DNA of 5,891 nt, taken from Chloroflexota bacterium. Lineage in GTDB: Bacteria; Chloroflexota; UBA5177; JANWHV01. Under the pieces are notes generated by a model, which ran no database searches, was not told the DNA's origin, and worked only from the letters and a program-made list of their open reading frames with translations. Where the stretch lies: assembly GCA_025450375.1 (NCBI GenBank), contig JANWHO010000001.1:1-5891 (forward strand), given 5' to 3'. The position numbers and the translations under genes are program-made. Below, piece after piece: positions 1 through 5,330 of the stretch (within the stretch, counting starts at the first letter, position 1; every line of letters begins with the position of its first letter).

Positions 1-955
1 CCAGACTCCGCCAGACGCGGGAATGGGTCGCCTTATCGGGGAGCAGTGTCTCGCGGTCACGCTGGTCGAGGTACGAGTCATAGGGCGGCAGCAGGCGCAC
101 GCTGGAGGGGATTGTAGCGGTCTCCAGGCGTGACACGTCATCCCGGTGCAGCCAGGTCCGGCAGCCGGCGGTTTCAACTGGGACAAGTCCGCCTTCTATC
201 TGGTCCCAGGAAGACCGGGCATCGGCAGTCGTTATCCCGACCCAGGAGGCGAAGTGCTCGACGGTCGAAGGACCAAAGCAACGCAGGTAGCGGCGCAACA
301 ACTCGGCCCGCATGGCGGCACCGTCCTCGTTGGGGGCGGTGCCAAGCCATTGATCCGCCCGCCCATACACGCGGCCCCGGTCGGGCGGAACGGCGATCAC
401 GAACACCCTACTGACCCCGACCAGACGAAACAGGCTCTCCTGAACATGCCGGGCGGCGCATGCCTTGCACCAGGGGCAGAGCACCTCCGGCAGCTTCCGG
501 GTGATCGCCGCGCTGAGGGCGCCGCGTTCGAGCATCTGGCCATCCATCGCATCCCACGCGGCCTCGCACGCCAGCCGCAACGCCTCGGTGGCGGACATCC
601 CAGCCTCTTTCAGGGCAGGAGCCAGGGAAGACAGCACGGTGAGCAGTGACTCCTCGGTGGCGGGCAGCGCCCCGAGGGTGAACACCGCCAGGTCGCAGGC
701 CGGAACCAGATGGGGCGAGATCCGCATCCCCAGCACCTCGACCAGCACCTTCTGGTCGGCAAGGGCGCGCTCAAGGGTGTCGAGCGGCAAACCATCAATC
801 CGCGCATGGGCAGCCAACAGGGCCGAGCCAGGCGGCGAATTCCGGAGGCCGCAGGCACCCGCTACCGCCGGCAACGTATCGGATGGTTGCCGGCGGCTGA
901 GATTATGGCCATCCAGGCGAAAGGCCAGGATTTGGTCGCGGTCAGTTCGGAGCAC
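1..955 (-). CDS. Winged-helix DNA-binding domain protein (HTH_42/YcaQ-like), C-terminus cut by left edge
   Basis: One frame stays open from the GTG at 955 to the left edge, giving about 318 residues. The order of conserved pieces fits the HTH_42 (YcaQ/AlkX-related) family as I know it. There is an N-terminal stretch ILAFRLDGHNL, then ACGLRNSPPGSALLAAHARI (residues 34-53), then a GMRISPHLVPACDL block near 76-89. A helical segment LRRYLRCFGPSTVEHFASW at about 220-238 looks like a winged helix. VRLLPPYDSYLDQRDRETLL follows near 286-305, which in the family comes shortly before the C-terminus, so perhaps 50-80 residues are missing. A CPWCKAC cluster sits at 160-166. Some relatives of this family act in DNA repair or interstrand crosslink removal, but most are uncharacterised, so the role here is unknown. 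The GTG start is preferred because GGGAG lies 7 nt before it; an ATG at 973 is possible but has a poorer site. The start overlaps the kinase gene end by 14 bases, which suggests translational coupling. Confidence 0.85.
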   Translation of the reverse strand, partial: MLRTDRDQILAFRLDGHNLSRRQPSDTLPAVAGACGLRNSPPGSALLAAHARIDGLPLDTLERALADQKVLVEVLGMRISPHLVPACDLAVFTLGALPATEESLLTVLSSLAPALKEAGMSATEALRLACEAAWDAMDGQMLERGALSAAITRKLPEVLCPWCKACAARHVQESLFRLVGVSRVFVIAVPPDRGRVYGRADQWLGTAPNEDGAAMRAELLRRYLRCFGPSTVEHFASWVGITTADARSSWDQIEGGLVPVETAGCRTWLHRDDVSRLETATIPSSVRLLPPYDSYLDQRDRETLLPDKATHSRVWRSL

Positions 956-2525
956 GGCAACTCTCCCTCTCATCCCACCCCGGCACGTCCGGCCGATCCT
1001 CGGGCGCGATCAGTTTCTGGTAAAGCGCCTGCTGGCGCGCCGCCGCCGCTCGGTAGCGGGCGGTATTGGCGGCCCGAGGCCGATACACAGCCCCCTGAGG
1101 CGCGGGCAGGGATGATAGGGATCGGATGGCGCCCAGGGCTTCCAGGGCCAGCAGCGCCGCGCCCCGGCTGGACGCTTCCGGCACGGCGGAGGCGGTGACC
1201 GTGGCGCCCAGGGAATCGGCCATGATCTGGAGCCAGGTGGGTGAGTGGAGCAGAGCGGCGCCGCTGGCCACCACCGGCCCAAGGCGCGGATTGGTCTCCT
1301 TCAACAGGGCGTGGATAAGGGCGAAGCGGTTGGCCACCGTCTCGTAGCCGGCACGCACGATCTCGGGCGCCGTGTTGTGCAGGCCCAGGCCCGCGATGAC
1401 CGCACGGGCCCTTGGCTTCCAGCCGGGACTCCGCTCGCCCGCCAGAAAGGGCAGGATGGTCAGCCCATGCCCATCGGGCTCCAGATCGGCCGCCAGGCGC
1501 TCCATTGCCTGATGATCCTCGGGAACTTGCAGGGTGGCCCGCAGCCAATCAATCAGATTGCCTCCATTGCTAAGGGCGCCTCCGATCACGGCGCGGCGGC
1601 GGTCAACGCGGTAGCAGAAGAGGGAGGGTGGGATAACCAGGCCCCGGCTTCCTCGGATCACCCGCATGGCCCCCGAGGTGCCGACCATCATCGCCACCTG
1701 CCCGCTGGTCACACAGCCCGCCCCGATATTGCTGGTGGCCCCATCACCCCAGGCCGGGAACCAGGGAATCCGGGCGAGGTGGGGCCAGCGTCGAGCGTAG
1801 GCGGGACGAAGCCCACGATACGGCTCGTCACGGAGATCGGGCAGCTGGGCCCGATCCAGGGGAATCGCCTTCAGCACCTCGGCATCCCAGTCGCAGGTGT
1901 GCTGATCGAGGAGGCCGCTCCCGGAGGCCATGGAGACGCTGGTGGTGCGCTGGCCGAAGAAGCGAAGGCCGAGAAAGTCGGCGAAGGAGAGCCAGTGCCG
2001 GATCCGAGTCCGGGCCGCGGGCGATAAAGTGGCGCGCGGACCTGTGTCCTGAAGCCAGCGCAACTTGGCCGGGAGGTAGCTTGGGTGAAGCACGGCGCCG
2101 GTGCGCGCGTGCATGGCCGCCTGGTCGAGGTCGGATTTCAGCGCCTCGGCGGCGGCGGCCGCCCGTGTGTCGGCCCAAGTGTAGACGGGGGTCACGGCTG
2201 CCCCGCGTTCGGACACTCCGAGCACATTATGCCAGAAGGTGTCGCAGGCCACCGCCGCGATCCGTCCGCCCAGCGGACCGGCCTGCCGCAGCGCTCCGTC
2301 GATACAGTCCTCGACGCGGGCCAGGAGTTGGTTTGCCCCGGTGTCCACCCCGCCGTCAACTGTCTCGCGCATCTGGTGCGCCAGTTGGACCATCGTGCCC
2401 TCCACCGGGCGCGCGTGCCCATCATAGAGGACGGCGCGAACGGAGGAGGTGCCTACGTCGAGGGCAAGAATCAAGGGATCCTGGGCCTGCGTGGGCTCAA
2501 CAGCGGCGCCGGGAGCGGCAGCCAT
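942..2525 (-). CDS. FGGY-family carbohydrate kinase, gluconokinase-like
   Basis: The intact protein has 527 residues, the usual length for FGGY kinases, which transfer phosphate from ATP to a sugar, polyol or sugar acid in the cytoplasm. Seen in order: the N-terminal phosphate-binding loop DVGTSSVRA (23-31), TWADTRA (116-122), LHPSYLPAKLRWL (146-158), SMASGSGLLDQ (198-208), GDGATSNIGAGC (260-271) whose Asp261 is the expected catalytic base, the nucleotide-site loop GTSGAMR (282-288), FLAGERSPGW (360-369), ASGAALLHSPTW (420-431) and PEASSRGAALLA (449-460). The LHPSY, SMASG and LAGERSPGW blocks resemble gluconokinase-type members more than xylulokinase or glycerol kinase, but the substrate cannot be fixed from sequence alone. 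The ATG at 2525 is chosen because GGAGGAA lies 8 nt before it; an ATG at 2567 would add 14 residues with no such site. The gene overlaps the winged-helix gene downstream. No gluconate transporter or pentose-phosphate gene is visible beside it. Confidence 0.92.
   Translation of the reverse strand: MAAAPGAAVEPTQAQDPLILALDVGTSSVRAVLYDGHARPVEGTMVQLAHQMRETVDGGVDTGANQLLARVEDCIDGALRQAGPLGGRIAAVACDTFWHNVLGVSERGAAVTPVYTWADTRAAAAAEALKSDLDQAAMHARTGAVLHPSYLPAKLRWLQDTGPRATLSPAARTRIRHWLSFADFLGLRFFGQRTTSVSMASGSGLLDQHTCDWDAEVLKAIPLDRAQLPDLRDEPYRGLRPAYARRWPHLARIPWFPAWGDGATSNIGAGCVTSGQVAMMVGTSGAMRVIRGSRGLVIPPSLFCYRVDRRRAVIGGALSNGGNLIDWLRATLQVPEDHQAMERLAADLEPDGHGLTILPFLAGERSPGWKPRARAVIAGLGLHNTAPEIVRAGYETVANRFALIHALLKETNPRLGPVVASGAALLHSPTWLQIMADSLGATVTASAVPEASSRGAALLALEALGAIRSLSSLPAPQGAVYRPRAANTARYRAAAARQQALYQKLIAPEDRPDVPGWDERESCRAPN
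963..967 (-). promoter_or_regulatory. Ribosome binding site of the winged-helix gene
   Basis: The minus strand reads GGGAG within a purine run (AGAGGGAGAG), 7 nt before the GTG at 955-953. It lies inside the last codons of the kinase gene. It favours the GTG over the ATG at 973-971, which has only GGGGTGGG directly against it. Confidence 0.5.
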
Positions 2526-2533
2526 GGGCAATC

Positions 2534-2540
2534 TTCCTCC
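2534..2540 (-). promoter_or_regulatory. Ribosome binding site of the FGGY kinase
   Basis: The minus strand reads GGAGGAA, a near-perfect Shine-Dalgarno sequence, 8 nt before the ATG at 2525-2523. It decides the start against the in-frame ATG at 2567. Confidence 0.8.
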
Positions 2541-2583
2541 ACTGCCCGCGGAGTGAACCACGAGCACACGCCCAGTGTAACAG

Positions 2584-2601
2584 GAAGGCCAAGCGGCCTT
2601 C
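2584..2601. repeat. Inverted repeat in the kinase leader (7-bp arms, 4-nt loop)
   Basis: GAAGGCC at 2584-2590 and GGCCTTC at 2595-2601 are perfect reverse complements around the loop AAGC. The repeat lies 59-76 bases upstream of the kinase start. Neither strand has a T-run after it, so a terminator is unlikely. It could be an operator or a leader hairpin, or it could be chance in GC-rich DNA. Between 2541 and 2729 I see no other gene. Confidence 0.4.
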
Positions 2602-2652
2602 GGGGACAGAGGATGAAGGATCCTTAACCCTCCCTACATCATGGCTTAGCCC

Positions 2653-2661
2653 TGCTATGGT
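2653..2661 (+). promoter_or_regulatory. Possible extended -10 element for the small plus-strand gene
   Basis: TGCTATGGT fits the TGnTATnnT extended -10 pattern. A poor -35 candidate, CCTACA, lies 17 bases upstream at 2633-2638. It is placed about 70 bases before the ATG at 2730. A nine-base pattern like this arises often by chance. Confidence 0.2.
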
Positions 2662-2684
2662 GTACTGAGGGTGCCTGAAACAGA

Positions 2685-2708
2685 CCCCGCAGTGTACCTA
2701 CGGCGGGG
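2685..2708 (+). repeat. Inverted repeat in the leader of the small plus-strand gene
   Basis: CCCCGC at 2685-2690 pairs with GCGGGG at 2703-2708 across a 12-nt loop. It ends just before the purine-rich stretch AGGAGAAAG (2712-2720), which may serve as ribosome binding site for the ATG at 2730. It could shape access to that site. There is no T-run after it. Confidence 0.35.
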
Positions 2709-2729
2709 CCCAGGAGAAAGAGAACGAAG

Positions 2730-2912
2730 ATGTTTCCATTTATAGCCCGAATCGCGGTTGTGTCGGTAGTTGGCCGGATGATTGCCCGCGGGCTCCAGCA
2801 CCCCAGGCTGGCCCCCATCGCTCGCTCACGCAAGGGGAGGCTGGCGATCCTGGCGCTTGGGTGGGGGATGCGAAGGCGCGCGAAGTTTGGTCGGATGGGC
2901 CGCCGCGCCTAG
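2730..2912 (+). CDS. Possible small, highly basic membrane-associated protein (60 aa), unrecognised
   Basis: I do not recognise this protein. It has 13 Arg and 2 Lys and no acidic residue, so it would be strongly cationic. The first 22 residues (MFPFIARIAVVSVVGRMIAR and on) are hydrophobic with scattered arginines and could form an amphipathic or short membrane helix. A second hydrophobic patch, LAILALGWGM, lies at 38-47, and the tail RRRAKFGRMGRRA is arginine-rich. In favour of a real gene: AGGAGAAAG lies upstream, although 9-13 nt away depending on which bases are counted, and the TAG stop is 39 bases before a strong hairpin. Against it: arginine-rich short ORFs arise easily in GC-rich DNA, and the codon pattern is uneven, with AT-rich third positions at the start and GC-rich ones later. 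It runs divergently from the kinase gene and convergently with the ferritin-like gene. A Tat or Sec signal with a cleavage site is not evident. Confidence 0.4.
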   Translation: MFPFIARIAVVSVVGRMIARGLQHPRLAPIARSRKGRLAILALGWGMRRRAKFGRMGRRA

Positions 2913-2951
2913 TGGCGAACCGCTCTGGAGACCAGCGGAGCGCGTTCATTC

Positions 2952-2991
2952 CCTGAAACACGGGTGGCATCGGTGCCACCCGTGTTTCAGG
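2952..2991. terminator. Perfect 18-bp hairpin, likely bidirectional terminator
   Basis: CCTGAAACACGGGTGGCA at 2952-2969 is followed by the loop TCGG and by its exact reverse complement at 2974-2991. On the minus strand the hairpin begins 6 nt after the ferritin-like gene's TAA stop. On the plus strand it follows the small ORF by 39 nt. This position between convergent genes is typical of a shared terminator. Neither side has a U-tract, so it would be a tail-less type, or the hairpin could instead protect the mRNA 3' end. Confidence 0.75.
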
Positions 2992-2997
2992 AACACC

Positions 2998-4107
2998 TTA
3001 CATCCCGCGCCTTGCGGCGTCGGCTGCCATCGCCAGATTGCGGAGCGCCGTGAAGAACTCCGGCGGCTGGCCGATGAATAGCCCGTCATCAGTCAATGCC
3101 TTCACCGCCCCCATGGCCGCGCCTTTGGTCTCGGTCCCGCGGATGATTGACACGACCGGGAACTTTCGGCTGAGGAATACGGTTGGTTCGGGCATGATCA
3201 AGTTGGTCTGGAGATCTTCCCCGCCCAGGGGAGCGGCATTGAGGTCCGGAAACACCAATCCATTGGTGGGATCCTTCAGAGGAACCGCGTTGCCCGCCTT
3301 GTCGTGCCAGGTCTGAAAGTGCGCTGTCTCGGTTGGCCCGATACTGAGCAGGATGCGCAACACCTCCGGGTTGGTGACCCGTTGAGCCAGGGAGGGATAG
3401 AGGCTGGTACCGCCTTGCTCGATGAAGCAAAAATGGAATCCGGCGGTATTGGCGATCGCCTGGATGTGGTTAGCGGGAGCGAGATCGCCGTCGTTTCTGG
3501 GAATGGCCGGGAACTGGCCGGCACTTAAACCGGGGACCGCCTGGGGGAAGACGCCGCCCAGGTCCGGATTCTTCGCGCGGCTGCGGTACCGGGTCCACCA
3601 ACTGGTATCCACGGTGAGTTGCATGAGGTTGGTGAGCCGCCCAATGTTCTGAGCCCCGGTCGCCTTGCTGCTTGGTAAGGTGCGGTACTTGTCCAGATTG
3701 ACGGGTTCGGCGCCCACCGCGGTCAGGTACGCATTGATGAAGGTAAAGTGGCTAATCTCATCCTCGGTATTGTCGTGGATGTACTGGGACATGTCCGCGT
3801 CAAGCTTTTGCAGGGCGGCGACATACGGTTTGCTGGCGATCCCCCCTGGGACCTCGCTATCCGGGATGCCGCCAAGCTCGTTGTACTGTTGCCAGAGGTC
3901 GCTCTCGATGATCTCGGCGGCGGAGAGGAACCGGAGGATGGCGATGTCACCTTTGGTGATTCCCATTCCCTGGGCCGACGCTCGGCCAAGAGCAAGGCCG
4001 TTGCCCAGGACTCCCGCGCCCACCGCGCCCGCTCCTACCGCGAGCCCGGTGCGCAGGAACGAACGACGGCTGCTCGAGGCGAGCCCTGGTAGTGGTTTCT
4101 GATCCAT
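2998..4107 (-). CDS. Tat-exported ferritin-like domain protein (PF13668 type)
   Basis: The protein has 369 residues. It opens with a twin-arginine signal: SRRSFLR at 13-19, a Gly/Ala-rich hydrophobic core (21-40) and a likely cleavage after ASA (43-45). This suggests export in folded form, with the cofactor already loaded. The mature part carries the ligand pattern of a di-iron four-helix bundle: E65 (or E68) in AAEIIES, E117 and H120 in EISH, E230 in FIEQGG, and E260 and H263 in ETAH. These two E...ExxH halves are complete. The family includes desiccation-related and other extracytoplasmic ferritin-like proteins whose activity is mostly unknown; iron binding or an oxidase role is inferred. 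The C-terminal 100 residues lie beyond the bundle and have no motif I recognise. The ATG at 4107 is chosen because GAGGAG lies 9 nt before it and the twin-arginine signal then begins near the N-terminus; an ATG at 4245 would add 46 residues ahead of the signal. It appears to be a single-gene unit. Confidence 0.9.
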   Translation of the reverse strand: MDQKPLPGLASSSRRSFLRTGLAVGAGAVGAGVLGNGLALGRASAQGMGITKGDIAILRFLSAAEIIESDLWQQYNELGGIPDSEVPGGIASKPYVAALQKLDADMSQYIHDNTEDEISHFTFINAYLTAVGAEPVNLDKYRTLPSSKATGAQNIGRLTNLMQLTVDTSWWTRYRSRAKNPDLGGVFPQAVPGLSAGQFPAIPRNDGDLAPANHIQAIANTAGFHFCFIEQGGTSLYPSLAQRVTNPEVLRILLSIGPTETAHFQTWHDKAGNAVPLKDPTNGLVFPDLNAAPLGGEDLQTNLIMPEPTVFLSRKFPVVSIIRGTETKGAAMGAVKALTDDGLFIGQPPEFFTALRNLAMAADAARRGM

Positions 4108-4116
4108 GATCTGATG

Positions 4117-4122
4117 CTCCTC
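4117..4122 (-). promoter_or_regulatory. Ribosome binding site of the ferritin-like gene
   Basis: The minus strand reads GAGGAG, 9 nt before the ATG at 4107-4105. It fixes the start directly ahead of the Tat signal and argues against the longer frame starting at 4245. Confidence 0.75.
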
Positions 4123-4150
4123 AGTGCGGCTGGGGCTGCCTTCGGGTACT

Positions 4151-4180
4151 ACTATCCCGGTTGCCATGCCGGATGGACAA
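4151..4180 (-). promoter_or_regulatory. Candidate promoter of the ferritin-like gene
   Basis: On the minus strand TTGTCC (4180-4175) and GATAGT (4156-4151) are 18 bases apart and match the housekeeping consensus at four positions each. This would give a leader of roughly 35-40 nt before the ATG at 4107. The match is modest. The rest of the 236-base gap (4108-4343) holds a 12-base palindrome at 4218-4229 and a weak hairpin at 4290-4305; I see no gene in it. Confidence 0.3.
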
Positions 4181-4217
4181 TGGAGATTTCCGAAGGTGTG
4201 AGGGTTTCTCGCGCCTC

Positions 4218-4229
4218 GCACGGCCGTGC
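4218..4229. repeat. 12-base perfect palindrome, possible operator
   Basis: GCACGGCCGTGC is self-complementary over all 12 bases and lies about 40 bases upstream of the candidate -35 of the ferritin-like gene. The position would suit a regulator site, but a GC-rich palindrome this short may be chance. Confidence 0.2.
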
Positions 4230-4289
4230 TTGCTAAGGAATACACCGCCGGTTACAAGCGCGGCGAGCATACAAAGGCAGTGGAAGATG

Positions 4290-4305
4290 GAACCCATAAG
4301 GGCTC
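4290..4305 (-). terminator. Weak hairpin downstream of the permease genes
   Basis: The minus strand reads GAGCCC, loop TTAT, GGGTTC, a 6-bp stem with one G-U pair, 38 bases after the permease stop codon. The following sequence, CATCTTCC, is not a clear T-run. It is the only candidate I see for ending the permease transcript before the ferritin-like gene. Confidence 0.2.
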
Positions 4306-4343
4306 AGGGACAAGAGGACGATCGCCCGTGAGCTAGTGTGGGG

Positions 4344-5330
4344 TTACTCACCCGTCCTGGCATCGACCGCGTCCCGCAGGCCGTCACCAAGGAAGGCAAA
4401 GGCGACTACCAACACCGCCAACACGGCGGCGGGGAAGACGGACTCCATCCAGTTGACGTCAATGTGTTGGGCGCCGCTGGAGACCAGCAAGCCCAGGTCC
4501 GGGTTGGGGGGCTGCACCCCGAGGCCGAGCAACGACAGGGTGGTTTCGTTATAGATAAAGCCGCCGATCCCAAAGGTCGCTTGCACCAGCACCAGGCCCC
4601 AGGTGTTGGGGAGAATATGGCGGGTGATGATCTTCAAGCGCGAGGTACCCACGGAGTGCGCGGCCTCGACGAATTGCTGCTCCTTGAAGGAGAGGGTCAG
4701 GGCGCGGACGAAGCGCATGAGCGGCGGCCAGCCCACCAGCCCGAAGACGATCGTGATCAGCACGATCCGTCCGGTCCCGCCAAAGAAGGTATCCCAGTCC
4801 GGTCCCAGGACGGCGACTGTCAGGAAGGCCAGCAGGAAGGTGGGGAGAGCAAAAACAAAGTCGGTGAAGCGAGAGAGAATGGCGTCAACCTTGCCGCCGT
4901 AGAATCCCGCCGCCACTCCAATCCCCACTCCCAGGAGCGTGGCCACCACCTGGCCGATGATCCCCACCGCGAGGGCCGGGCGGAGACCAAAGATGATCGC
5001 GCTCAAGAGGTCGTGTCCCGAGGAATCGGTGCCCAGAGGGTGCAGCCGGGAGGGGAAGCTGTCCTGATTGAACGGGTCATTATGGGTGGGATCGAACAGG
5101 GGGAGAAAGTTGGCGAGCAGGGCGGTGGCGATAATCGCTACCAGCACGACCAAGCTGGTCATAGCCAGCCGGTTAGCCATGAACCGGCGCGCCGCTTCCC
5201 GGCTGAGCGATGTGGGGCGAATATCTTGCGCTTCCTGGGCGAAGCGGGGCGCGGGCTCGCTCCCCCGCGAGTCGGTTCCGGCCGGTTCCGAGAGCGGCAT
5301 GGTGACGACTGGGTCGTTATTGGTAGACAT
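4344..5330 (-). CDS. ABC importer permease, DppC/OppC type
   Basis: The 328-residue inner-membrane protein is of normal or slightly above normal length for the family, owing to a polar N-terminal tail of about 40 residues. An OppC N-terminal segment with the first membrane helix lies at about 43-80, followed by the conserved HPLGTDSSGHDLLSAIIFG (97-115). Further hydrophobic helices lie near 118-142, 155-177, 188-205, 246-262 and 297-317. The EAA loop that contacts the ATPase reads EAAHSVGTSRLKIITRHILP at 222-241, with the key EAA, G228 and LP in place. LSLLGLGVQPPNPDLG (265-280) is also typical. The subunit pairs with a DppB/OppB-type permease to form the channel for di- or oligopeptides, nickel or related solutes; the substrate cannot be told from the permease. 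The ATG directly abuts the TAG stop of the upstream permease (TAGATG), and GGTGAAG 6 nt before the start may act as binding site, so the two are likely translationally coupled. Confidence 0.95.
   Translation of the reverse strand: MSTNNDPVVTMPLSEPAGTDSRGSEPAPRFAQEAQDIRPTSLSREAARRFMANRLAMTSLVVLVAIIATALLANFLPLFDPTHNDPFNQDSFPSRLHPLGTDSSGHDLLSAIIFGLRPALAVGIIGQVVATLLGVGIGVAAGFYGGKVDAILSRFTDFVFALPTFLLAFLTVAVLGPDWDTFFGGTGRIVLITIVFGLVGWPPLMRFVRALTLSFKEQQFVEAAHSVGTSRLKIITRHILPNTWGLVLVQATFGIGGFIYNETTLSLLGLGVQPPNPDLGLLVSSGAQHIDVNWMESVFPAAVLAVLVVAFAFLGDGLRDAVDARTGE

Noticed and set aside
146..1115. Plus-strand open frames across the left part
   Set aside because: They are the complement of the winged-helix gene, which is recognisable by family motifs on the minus strand and runs off the left edge.
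1245..2027. 260-codon open frame on the plus strand
   Set aside because: It is antisense to the FGGY kinase over its whole length, with a low-complexity Gly/Ala/Pro composition and no motif.
2526..2567. Upstream extension of the kinase to an ATG at 2567
   Set aside because: The GGAGGAA site points to the ATG at 2525, and the extra 14 residues are not part of any family motif.
2081..2668. 195-codon and 180-codon plus-strand frames across the kinase start
   Set aside because: They overlap the kinase N-terminus, which has its phosphate-binding loop and a strong ribosome binding site. The plus-strand products are Arg/Pro/Gly-rich without domains.
2740..2979. 79-codon minus-strand frame opposite the small ORF
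   Set aside because: Its start codon lies within the right arm of the hairpin, it has no ribosome binding site, and its product shows no recognisable features.
4108..4245. Upstream extension of the ferritin-like gene to an ATG at 4245
   Set aside because: It would put 46 polar residues before the twin-arginine signal and would ignore the GAGGAG site ahead of the ATG at 4107.
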